From Syngnathus acus (taxonomy: Eukaryota; Chordata; Actinopteri; Syngnathiformes; Syngnathidae): a stretch of DNA of 64,000 nt. The first letter of the stretch is position 1, and each line of letters begins with the position of its first letter. Below the pieces are notes generated by a model. The model worked only from the letters and a program-made list of their open reading frames with translations. It was not told the DNA's origin and did not search any database. The position numbers were made by a program, and so were the translations under genes. The stretch spans positions 9,173,476 to 9,237,475 of the forward strand of contig NC_051089.1 in assembly GCF_901709675.1 (NCBI RefSeq), given 5' to 3'. Of the stretch, positions 28,819 through 39,484 are shown one piece after another.

Positions 28819-28901
28819 CTACGTTTACATGCAGTCAATAACCCTTTCTAAAAACCCAATATTGGCAGTATTGGGGTTTTAAAAATTGATGTAAACGCGC
28901 A
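28819..28901. mobile_element. Possible small MITE with inverted ends
   Basis: The left part ACGTTTACATGCA is nearly the inverted complement of TGATGTAAACGCG near 28888-28900. Between them lies an inner hairpin, CCCAATA at 28855-28861 and TATTGGG at 28869-28875. Fish DNA-transposon-derived MITEs often carry a GTTTACATGCA-like end, so a short non-autonomous element or solo fragment is plausible. No clear target-site duplication was found, so the boundaries are uncertain. Confidence 0.4.
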
Positions 28902-29275
28902 CAGAAATCTGATTATGCCCTTAATCGAGTTTTGAAAATCCCAAGTAAGGTTATCTTTCTTTTAACCCGAAAATGTTACTGCGTTCCAACTGCGCATGTT
29001 CCTGCTCTATCCGGAAGGAATCTTGGCCTCATCAGCATGCACTGCCCCACCACTCAGCTGAGTCACTATGAATAAGACAAAAAAGCATCAAGGCTCAGTT
29101 AGCACTTTAGTTTGTGTGTCAAAATGTTCATTTTGCACCCCATATAAACACATTGATTATCAGTATTTTTAACAGCCATCTACGTGACAAGCAATGTGTC
29201 TCGTGTAAGAACAAACAAATAGAATAACAAATACAGAAGCCATCATTTATTTAAAAAATATGATTATAGAGTAAT

Positions 29276-29667
29276 GATTTTGTTGTACAGGCGGCTCGGT
29301 GGCGCGCTGGGTAGCACGTCCGCCTCGCAGTTCGGAGGGTGCGGGTTCGATTCCACCTCCGGCCCTCCCTGTGTGGAGTTTGCAAGTTCTCCCCGGGCCC
29401 GCGTGGGTTTTCTCCGGGCACTCCGGTTTCCTCCCACGTCCCAAAAACATGCTTGATAGGCCGATTGAAGACTCCAAATTGTCCCTAGGTGTGAGTGCGG
29501 GTGCAAATGGTTGTTTGTCTCTGTGTGCCCTGCGATTGGCTGGCAACCGGTTCAGGGTGTCCCCCGCCTACTGCCCGATGACGGCTGGGATAGGCTCCAG
29601 CACACCCGCGACCCCCGTGGGGACTAAGCGGTTCAGAAAATGGATGGATGGATGGATTTTGTTGTAC
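29276..29667 (+). repeat. Full-length tRNA-derived SINE with target-site duplication
   Basis: This SINE spans 29289-29654 and is flanked by a perfect 13-bp duplication, GATTTTGTTGTAC, at 29276-29288 and 29655-29667. The head carries an A-box-like GGGTAGCACGTCC and a good RNA polymerase III B-box, GGTTCGATTCC, near 29345. The body includes TCCTCCCACGTCCCAAAAAC and GGGATAGGCTCCAGCA, and the 3' end is a short (GGAT)n array. This family is widespread in percomorph fish genomes. The perfect duplication and intact B-box indicate a fairly recent insertion. Open frames inside it are chance, not genes. Confidence 0.93.
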
Positions 29668-32600
29668 GACATGCAATAGATAGGACCAAGGTGGGGTGAA
29701 ACATTCCAGCGCCTCAAGCTGGCCATCAATCAGTGACAGCCAAATGTGATATTGACTCCGTGGTGGGAGGTTTGAAGATTGGAAAATTGATATATTAAAT
29801 AATTCAGTCAAGTTTCTAATGCAAGCTAATAATATATGGCCAGCACATAATGCCGTGGAAACACAATTATCATTCCAAAGCACAGCATGTCGACTAAACT
29901 TAACTGCAGTGCTTGGTGGAAACATGGCTTTAAATGTCACTTGGCTTCTACGGCTCCAAGCTGTTTAAGGCCCGTGACCTCATCACTGTTTGGTTCACTT
30001 GCACCATTTCCCAGCAGCCCTGCAGGATGGTCAGAGCTCATTACTGCAGCCTTTATCCATCGCTTCCCACTGGCTGCTAAACCGTATACCCTCCGGTCGG
30101 ATCTTCCACGGAGAGGGAGAGCTCAGACCGCTATTAAATGGTCAATGGCATGACCTTACATTTAAAGTGACATTGCGAAGTGACAGGCCTTGATGAGATT
30201 CAGCTCTCATCCTTTGTGGCTTCTTGTCAGTGCTCCACATAAAACAGTGCTCATCTGATATGTCGTCGTACGTTCTCAAGGATATCCCGCCCACATTGCC
30301 TGATGTAGCTGAGGTCACGTAAGATGGTCATGGTCAAAGGTCATCATTTATAAATCAAATTTCTTTAAATGGGGGGAAGAAAACCCTCATGAGTTGCATA
30401 TAGAATAACACAAAGCGAACACGTAAACAATTGTTGACATATATAATGTATTTGTATAGTGACCAAGAAATTAAAGACGACAACAAAAAATGAATCAGGC
30501 AAATAACCTTCTCCTAGGCATGTGTACGTTTTCCTTCTAATAAGGACAAAAAAATATGAAGGAGCGTTGGATGTTATTGCAATATTGTGACTTTATTATA
30601 TTTTCCTCTAGGTAAGCACTAATAAATGAAAAATGCTGATACTACGACACTGATACTTTACAGTAGCAACACGTATCTTTAATTCTTCTTCTTTTCTTAT
30701 CCACTTACATTTACATAATGCTCCGTCTTGTTCCGACTGAGACGCAGCGTGTCTTGGCTCGCAGGCTACATTTAAGTGAAACGTGTGGTAAGACTAAAAA
30801 AGCTGGCACTTGGATATTAAAATGTCATCAATGACTTGTTTAATATTCGAGTGAAAAATATGCCATGTTCAAGAGCAGGTTTTTTTTTTTTTTTTACATT
30901 TGCTTAAAATTGAACACAAATTGAACACAAGACAAAATCGAGCTTCTCTCTTTTCTCCGAATCCGATCTTTTACGTAACAACGCACCAGAGGGCCATTAA
31001 AAGCAGGCTGCTTTAAGACTTGCCAATAGCAAGTGTACACACCATCCACTTGGAATGACACACTTAAGTGGACAAAACCAAACATCTGCCACCACCTCAG
31101 CCGTAGCGGTCATGTATAAGTGGTAGGTGTGTGCGCTTTTGTGAGGCTGATGTGTATTGATTCTCCCGAGGCTGTTGATGGCAAGCAATGAGTGCGCCAT
31201 TGATTTAGACAGAGTGCCATGTTTAAATGAGTTGCTAGGACCCCACAGAGATCTGACTGCTGTAAGTACATCGGTAATAGACAGAGTTAACGGGTTTTGT
31301 TTGTTTGGGTTTTTTTTTTTCCCAAACCTTCCCGCACGGGTCGTTATTTGTGACAGGGGCTATGAAAGCAGGCGTGGAGGAAAGCAATAAGCCAATTGTG
31401 TCTGTCAAAACAAAGTAAATGGGCTGTTTTGCAGCTAAGCAAATCCCTAATACTCAAATAGTCGTTGGGTTGTTAGTCTAAAATTGGTTGCATTACATTT
31501 ATCAGTAAGTAAATAAAATGGATTACAGAGCTTGTTTCCCACTCTGGAGCCAACAAGTGCTTTACAATGCTGATACAAAATGCAAGTCGTAAAAAAAATA
31601 CAAAGTATAATGACAAATACCTGACACTGTTGTCTGTGCTGAAAAGAATCACATTGACAAAAAGCTCATCGGACTGAAAGACGGCGTGGTTCTCCCCCTT
31701 TGCTCGTCCGCCGTCTCTCCTTTTAACATGGCAAGTTTGTTAACTGTGTGTCGTAAAACCGCTGAAGCAAAAAAAAAGCAATCGAGATCTTACTGTATAT
31801 AGCCGGAGAGTGGCGACTCAGACCAGACGCCAAAGCTAATTGAGTACTATGTACTTTAGTTATCAGTCTTTGCACATTCTCATCAATTATCTTCAAACGT
31901 GTGTAAAACTATAAGTGATTGGTTACCAGCCATTTCATGGATTCAACTTCGTCAACGTCAACTAATTGCTTTCATAACCGATCTCAATAAATGTTCATCT
32001 ACAACACATGAAATTGGACTTGAGTCCACACATGCATTGCATCTGAGCGAGCCATTAGAGCGCCTCTTCAATTCTGCATTAAATAAAAATCGTCAGAGTA
32101 CTTAATCAGAACTGTAGCGACAGAAGAAATTGCATAGCTACTAGGTATGCATGGCAACCTCATAAATTGTCATAGCAAGACAGATTATTTGTCTTGGAGT
32201 CGTTTTTGTTCCGTTGTGCTGAGAAAACATAATAAAAAAAAACACACACACAAGAATGATGCTTGAGATTTGAACATTAGCATGAATGGGGTTTCATTTA
32301 TCATTCCTCTGACAAGAAGACTGCTTCAATCAACAGTCACAAAAGTTTAAGCTGGCATATGTGTCTATTTAATGTTTTACAGTACTGGTCTTGGTGAGTG
32401 AAGTGCAACACATTTTCCCAAATTATTGGAAAGGAGAGCAAGGGACAGGACATACTTGACATGGAAGTTTTAACGACATGATAAATAGTGAATGGGCTGA
32501 CAATATGGTGTCTGTCGACGTCTTGCCCAAGGATAACATTCTTCAAAAAATGAACTCATATCTCTCTATGAGTCCAAACTTCAATACGTCTGGGACTCTG

Positions 32601-34986
32601 TCAACCGTGTGCTCATTAGACAGAAGCTTTGTCGTGTTTTCACAGACTGAGCGGCTGCCAGTCCAAGAGCGCAGCCTTAGGGTGTAACATTGTGTTTTGA
32701 AAGGCATTAGAAAGTATGCCATTCTAACTGGCCGTATTCTCTTTCTAATCTTCTGCTCACCAGGCAATGTGCCTCTCGCCCTTGCATGCCATTTTTGGGC
32801 CAAAGGCAATGGTGCTAAAAACACAGGACATCTCCCGTGTCCTAGTGAAATGAGTCTTATATGTCAAACCTGTGGAGCAGAACCTGTTCCGTTTTATCGC
32901 TGCTGCATCTATCATATGTGCTATAAGTCTGGTGATTAAAGGCCAAATAGAATCGGGAAACAAAACCGGGACGAAGGAATCGAGAAGCTTTGCATTTCAA
33001 AGTCAAAAGGGCTCGCCTTGTTGTTGTTCTCTGAGTGAGGTGAAATACCAGGATGGCTTGAGCCTTCTGATTGTTTATCAGGGTTACAAACCCCCTTTTG
33101 TCCCGGTCACGTGCACCTGTAAGAGAGCAGAATCAAAGTTACATGATGAAATACAGTGGCTAAGTCTACACAGTCCTGTTCAAATGCAACTTTTTGTGAT
33201 AGGAAAAAAAGTTGGATTAAGATAGGTCACGCTAAATCTTTTTCTACCATTGTGACAGACTGTATTAACTGCACGATTCTTCTAATAAATACATGCTGAA
33301 ATAAATTATTTTCCAAAGGGGAAATACAAATAACTATGTGGTTGCAGAGATGTGGTAATGTGCTTGCAGAGCTGTGCATATTTCTTACAACTGTGACGTG
33401 GGAGTGTGTTGAGAACTAATTTATCCTATTCAAAGTCATGTTGAAAATGAGAGCAAAGTGCCTGTGACTAACTGTAAATAAATTGAAGATTTTTTATTTT
33501 GCTTACTAGCAGAAACCTGAAAGGTCTGCTGTTTACAAACTGTGACAAACAAACTGACTTAGCCCTCAGTTCTACTTGAAGAGAAAAAAAATCAAAAGGA
33601 AAATGCTGCCACCACAAAGGTGGAGGGAATTGTGAAGAGAAGTCAATGCTTGCATGAAATCTTCTGATTTCTGCTAGAAAGCAAACCCGATTCCTTGCGT
33701 TCAATCAGAGAGGAATGCACACAGTTGTGCAACCCCATCATGTCAGATATTTATTTTGCTTCTCTCAAAAACATTCTTTTTAATTCATTCAGGTCATAGG
33801 CCACGATAATGTTGGCAAAGGTTTCAAATGTTTTATCTAGTTCTCCTTTGTTGATGTCATAAACTCTGCATTTGAACAGAGGTGACTTGACATCTTCTAT
33901 GCACTGTATAAATTATAAATGACGGTGGGTCAACTCGTCCATCCACCATCGTCTCACTTGACCCTTGATGCTCTGGGAGGTGTAATCTTCTGGCAAGATG
34001 AGCGAAGGAAGGGAAAATGTAAAACGTTTACTTTTTCTGTCCCACTAGCATCTGAGGGTGGACTGGGAGGACTATGTGCCACTCTTATCATTCGATGCTG
34101 GATAAAATAATTGATAATAATAATAATAAATGAACAATCCAGTGTAAACCGACTCAGTATCAAGTGAAATTACCTGAAAGGCAAACCGATTCAAAACATG
34201 TTGGTATTACAAGCTAAATTAGAAAATCTTGTTGGGTAAGCCTATTCCACGCCAGTCTTTTACAGTAGGTGCCGGTAATGAGCTTTACAATGTGGGTGTC
34301 AAGTGTTCACTAATAAATTATACATTCCATATTTGTTTCATTTCTAAAGACGTGACTTGGGCCTTTGAGAACGCTGCAGCGGCTTACATCTACTAAATTA
34401 AAAGTCATATTGTTCTTTTGCTGATTAAAACAGAATGAAAGAAAACTTCTACTAACAGCACACAAGTGATTTTCTCTGCCCACATAATCCTTTCAAAGGT
34501 CGAAGTGAATTTGGGAGTCAGGCAGGCAGCCAGCAGGGAGACACCTTGGGCGTGCTGCCATTCGACAGCATGGCAGAGCCTTCAAAAGTACACAAACGCT
34601 CTTTGAGTTGCTGAGGTGAATACGCTTGACTACACCTTTCAAGGGTCCTTGAATGGTTTTCACCTAGAGCTATCCATTGAAAAGTGTATCAAAAATAAAT
34701 TTAAAGCAAACACTTTTATTGTGTGCAGAAAAGTAGTAGTTTGGATTTTAAATGCAGCGTATTGCTTCTTTTCTATTCTTTTTTTCGGTAATACGAGCCA
34801 TCATTCAATCAACTGGTTGCTTTGAATTGAATGCAGGAATGCGAAACAAACGAGAACTATATGCTGGCAATGAACTAAAATCAACTCAGCAGTCATTTGG
34901 CGGGGCTTCATGCTGTTAATTGCCATTCCAAATTGGAATCTAGGTTCAAACCAAACAAAACAACTATGCAACTTTGCCTTGGAATT
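29668..34986. other. Intergenic, no gene recognised
   Basis: No supported coding exon. The 29.88-30.36 kb segment is more GC-rich and non-repetitive than its surroundings and includes a DR1 site, so it is a candidate conserved element. The stretch 32.4-33.2 kb has several overlapping open frames up to 117 codons (32872-33225), but none shows a domain or a coherent exon structure. Confidence 0.5.
30332..30343 (+). promoter_or_regulatory. Candidate DR1 nuclear-receptor site
   Basis: The sequence GGTCAAAGGTCA (with the preceding T, TGGTCAAAGGTCA) is a near-consensus direct repeat with one-base spacing. This is the layout bound by HNF4, PPAR-RXR and COUP-TF family receptors. Another GGTCA half-site lies just upstream in GATGGTCATGG, and a GAGGTCACGTAAG motif lies near 30311. 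It may be functional in view of the dense half-sites, but a single motif match can arise by chance. Confidence 0.3.
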
Positions 34987-35248
34987 TTCCTCTAGCTTAA
35001 TGCTAGCAATTGCCAAATGCAAAACATCCTTTAAGTTGTACATGAATGAACACAACACATGTAGACCTATTTTAATACTTTGAAAAAAAATGCTGAAAAA
35101 TTATGTTCTCATTATTTTCCGCTAGCTCAATGCTAGCAATTGCCAAATGCAAAACATCCTTTAAAGTCGTGCATGATTGAACACAACACATGTAGACCTA
35201 TTATAATACTTTGAAAAAAAATGCTGAAAAATTATGTTCTCATTATTT
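34987..35248 (+). repeat. 130-bp tandem duplication
   Basis: Two adjacent copies of about 130 bp. The shared marker TGCTAGCAATTGCCAAATGC begins at 35001 and again at 35131, and both copies end with ATTATGTTCTCATTATTTT. The copies differ at only a few positions (for example TTAATGC versus TCAATGC, TTTTAATAC versus TTATAATAC), so the duplication is fairly recent. No coding content was seen. Confidence 0.92.
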
Positions 35249-36661
35249 TTAGGGGCCGCAATGAGATGTTCAATTTTGTCCAACACCCCTTTTGTGTATA
35301 ATTAGCAGAATTCCCTTCACTGATAGAAGATACTATCGTCTCTAAATCATGTAATTATAAAGCATGGTAAATATTACCTGTGGGGTTGAAGCATTTAACT
35401 AAAACGAATGAGAAATGTTTATTCTTTGTTTAGCATCTCTGAGGTCTCATCAACGACTGCTCAACTTTTCCATTAAATAAGCAATTTGACTAATAAAGTG
35501 TTTTTTGCCCTCAAGCACTGAAGATACGCTTTTTTCCCTCGCCCACTCTACTTCATAATGAAGCTTTGGAGCTTTGGGAAGTGGGGAAGAGATTAATAAG
35601 ATAAAATCTCTCAACACCCGACGTGATTTGCATATCAAAGCTGATATAGTGAACTTGAGTGCCCGTCTTTTCGAGTGATGGTGTGACCTCATCGTGCTTC
35701 TCAAAGACAACACAAACAGGGGCATTAAGTAAGAAGGAGGAGAACCGTTTATTACGAAAAACGATGGCAGTTTAGGTCAATCGAAAAGCAAAAGACTGCA
35801 TTAAAATGTTTCCAGCGCACCAGGTCTACTTGTTGTTGTGCGGATGTAAAAAACATATTCACCAACACAACGCAAAGCCTTGAGCTTTTTAATGTTTATC
35901 AGTAAAGCTCTTTAATATGCTTCTTCAGCCAGGCAAGGCATCCTCTGAGGCTTTTCAAAGAGAAATTACCTGCAATAGCCCCGTTGTGCGTGCTGAATGG
36001 TTATCCACGTCCTCTTTTTCTCATTACTGCCTTATCAGTTGAGAACAGTTCTCTCAGTCGAAGAAAGGCTCTCAGTCTCTATGGGTGGCTTTGAGGATGT
36101 AATCTATGACTAAGTGACAGTTGGCCCGGCCACAAAAATTTCATATTAAGCCTAGACGATAAACATAGCTTTGCAAATTTCCTAATCCATTGTTAACTCT
36201 TAGCCGCAATCACTTGCAGGCTGGACAGTTGCGTAGATAGTGAGGCGTAGCAATAGATGACATGAGATAATAGATGAGATTTATCTCCACTGTTGAGAGC
36301 CAAGGAGGATTAGAAAAATCACAGATAAAATTAACAGTGGTACTCTGCATCATGCAGCACCTTAATGGGACTGGCAACGACATTCGTGAGTGAAAAGCTA
36401 CTTAACGCTCAGATGAGCTCACATTAGTGTCCACACAATTCTAAAGATGTCTTTCTACAAATGTGCAGTGCGGCCACACAACACAAGTGTCAAGGTGGGG
36501 AAAAAGGACTCAGACACTTTACGTCAGCATATTTCCCGGAAGCTTTTTAAGCTCCTCTTTCACAGCGCAATTCCTACTCTGTTTACCTTCGACAACTTAA
36601 AAGATTTTGGGATCTGTGCAGTGACAGGCTGGGGTGTGCACAGGGTTGGGCCAATGGGGTG
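35249..36661. other. Intergenic, no gene recognised
   Basis: AT-rich non-coding sequence without recognisable repeats, domains or RNA genes. The parts around 35.45-36.1 kb look unique and could hold regulatory DNA, but no specific motif stands out. Confidence 0.45.
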
Positions 36662-36998
36662 CAGGGTTGTAAACTGGAGTTAGGGTTTCAAATTAGGGTT
36701 TCAACTCGGGTTAGGGTTTCAAAGTAGCGTTTTAAGATGGGGTTAGGGTTTCAATGGCGGATATCAAAGGAGTGTTTATAAACTAGGTTTTGTGTTTTAA
36801 ACGGGGGCTAGGGTTTCAAAGTATGGTTTGAAACTAAGTTTAGTTGTGATAGAGTAGTGTTTTAAACTTAGCTAGGGTTTTTAAAGTAGGTTTAGTTTTG
36901 CAAAGTGTGGTTTTATTCTCGGGTTTAGGTTTCAATGACGTGTTTTAAACTAGGGTTTGGTTTATGTTTAAAAATAAGGTTTTTAACCGAGTATTAGG
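36662..36998 (+). repeat. Telomere-like degenerate minisatellite, GTTAGGG strand
   Basis: The stretch consists of diverged units of roughly 20 bases around GTTAGGGTTTCAAA, alternating with AAACTGGAGTTAGGG-type and AAAGTAGGGTTT-type variants. The GTTAGGGTT core is the vertebrate telomere hexamer in frame, but the spacer TTTCAAA makes it a composite minisatellite rather than true telomere. Units decay toward the right end. The same unit family occurs in opposite orientation at 61985-62370. Confidence 0.85.
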
Positions 36999-37023
36999 GC
37001 AGCAAGCTAACAACCATTAGCAA

Positions 37024-37352
37024 CAAAGTTAAAGTTAAAAAAAAAAAGTTAAAGTCCCAATGATTGTCACACGCACATCTGGGTGTGGTGAAATTTGTCC
37101 TCTGCATTTAACCCATCCCCATGTGATTTTAATCCATCCCCTGGGGGAGAGGGGAGCAGTGAGCAGCAGCGGTGCCGCGCTCGGGAATCATTTGGCGATC
37201 TAACCCCCCAATTCCAACCCTTAATGCTGAGTGCCAAGCAGGGAGGCAATGGGTCCCATTTTTATAGTCTTTGGTATGACCCGGCCGGGGTTTGAACCCA
37301 CAACCTTCTAGTCTCAGGGCGGACACTCTACCACTAGGCCACTGAGCTGGCT
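37024..37352 (-). repeat. tRNA-derived SINE, second family, reverse orientation
   Basis: On the minus strand this begins near 37352 with AGCTCAGTGGCCTAGTGGTA, then GAGTGTCCGCCC, a tRNA-like head with an A-box. A B-box, GGTTCAAACCC, lies at 37288-37299. The body includes a GGGACCCATTGCCTCCCTGC part and an AAATGCAGAGGACAAATTTC part, and it ends with TTGGGACTTTAACTTTAACT. This tail layout is a common teleost SINE. The copy is near full-length. TTAGCAA occurs on both sides (near 37017 and 37356) and could be a short target-site duplication. The insertion abuts the telomere-like array. Confidence 0.85.
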
Positions 37353-39484
37353 AAGGTTAGCAAACTTCCCGTCAAAATTTTAGAGTTGGAAAAAAGTAGA
37401 GCTGAATCATCCCAGAACATTTATATGCATGAAGAGAAAGTCGAGAGACAAATAGTCTGTCCATTTCTAAAACACTGCAATGATATGGCCTTATTTCATT
37501 GTGTGACCCTCACAAGACTCCATGCACGCTTAATTGATTTCAGCTTCATTCTAACTATCCACCCTATCGCTTTGCCTGCAGCAGAGCAGAGCAAACTGAG
37601 CAAAGGGTTGCACTAACATCATTTCACACTCATGAAACTGGCCTGACAGTCCCATTGAGAGCAAATAGAGATGAGAGAAAATTAATTTCTCTATCCGCGT
37701 TTTTATTCCGACTACGAGCGCAAGCATTTTGCTGCCAATGGAGAGCAGTTGCAAAAGCAAAAATTCTCATACAGCTTTTGTACCGGGTTTAATTGGATTG
37801 TGCTGGTCTACTTAAGTCTCTGTACGTTCTTAATGCAGTTTTAGCAGCATGATGAAACTCTCGCCAATCTTTGGAGTCTATCATTTATTATTCACTTTTA
37901 TACATTATTATTAGTATTCATTATTATCAAAACGATATAGCTTTTTAATTATATAGGCAAAAACATTTAGAATTAAAAAGGAAAACCAAAACATTGTTGA
38001 TGACAGAATTTTTTATTGCAGGACAATAGTGTGTATATTATGCTCCTTCACTCCTGAGACCTGCAATGTAGATGCTTTTCAATGTTACTGCCACTGTCTT
38101 TGCTATGGCAACACAATGTGGCAATACTTGTACATGTAAAGTAGGTCTTTATATAGCCTATGTCACATACATTATAAAGTAAAACTTAACTTTTGCAATT
38201 AAACTGGTAATCAAGTCAAAGAAAATAATACGTTATGTGTGGCCCCAGTGCCCGATGAGTCTTAGCACGGTTCTGATTAACATTCACGTTTATCTAACTG
38301 CATCTTATGCTACCTCTTAGCCGAGCAGCCATTGTAAATAAGTAATTGTTCTCATTTGACATACTCGGTTGAATAAAGGTTAAATTAAAGCATTAAGAAA
38401 CCTGCTCTTTTGATATAGAAACTGATTAGATATCAAAACCTCTCTTCCCCACAGGTTCAGTTGAGGGTTAGGAATCATTGTTTAAAAATACAGTAATGTT
38501 TCTTTATATTATTATTATTATTACTACTATTAAATATGACTTAAAATAAGACCACGCTTAAAAAAGATGAATACTAGCTGCAATTATTAATGAGTATTAG
38601 ATTCGTAGTCACTGAAATTAATCAATTCATGTAATTCTATTCTGGATGGCTCTGCCCGAATAAGACTGACAAACGAAATTGGCTGAAGCAGATCCTGATA
38701 TGGATACTAAAAAGTGCCAAATGCTGTTGTGACTGTGTTATTAAAGAACCCAGTGTGGGATGCATGAGTCATGATGTGCAAATTGTGCCAATGAGCCGTT
38801 TCAGTGTCTGTCATCACCTGTAACGTCACACCGTACTGACACGCTGACCTGTTATTTTTGTTCTTCTTGACTCAGGGGCTTTCTGACTTTTGGCTGAGTC
38901 AGAAGACACAACCTCCCACCCAACCAAAAAGAACCTTTGTGAGCCACCAAGAGGCAAATTGTTTTCATCCGGCTGTAAATTTCACTGATGTGAGATGCAT
39001 ACAATGTTATACATGACAAGGTTTGCGCTCTACAGCAAAATTATGTATTATGTACAGTGTATGTATGTAATGGAATGTTATTTCAGCATCGTCAACTGTT
39101 TGCCTGGTGTTAACAACTCATCACCATAAAAACATTGCTTTATGTATTTCAAAAGTATTAGTTGTTCCGTGTTTGCATGACTCACGATGTGGTTAAAGAA
39201 TACATACTAGAACCAACACTCTTGTTCATAAAAAAAAAAAAAAAAAACTACGCTGAGCAAGTACATGCCAAATTGTTTGTTAAGTGGAAGGGAGCATATC
39301 CGTGTTCTGATTGGCTCCTGGCTCTTGAAGCCAACATTCCACTGTGACTTCCCCACTGGCCAAGTGTGGTCTCTCACTCACCTGGAGGTGTCCACTGTGT
39401 TGGGCTGCCCACTCCAAGTTCACACTGCCTCAGGCATCACAGGTCTGATCACGGGCTCCACGTTGGACTAATTACAGCGGAAAC
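37353..39484. other. Upstream flank of fbln7
   Basis: Non-coding DNA leading to the fbln7 start codon. A CCAAT-type box in reverse (CTGATTGGCTCC, core at 39310-39314) lies about 170 bases before the ATG, and an A-run occurs at 39231-39247. No clear TATA box was found. An upstream non-coding exon cannot be excluded. Confidence 0.45.

Noticed and set aside
29299-29940. Open frames of 126 and 151 codons on both strands
   Set aside because: They fall largely inside the SINE at 29289-29654 and follow its sequence. They show no domain or coding pattern.
32872-33225. 117-codon open frame overlapping others at 32.5-33.2 kb
   Set aside because: Composition and cysteine pattern do not match a known module, and overlapping frames on both strands suggest chance.
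37067-37326. Short frames on both strands at 37.1-37.3 kb
   Set aside because: They lie entirely within the reverse-oriented SINE.
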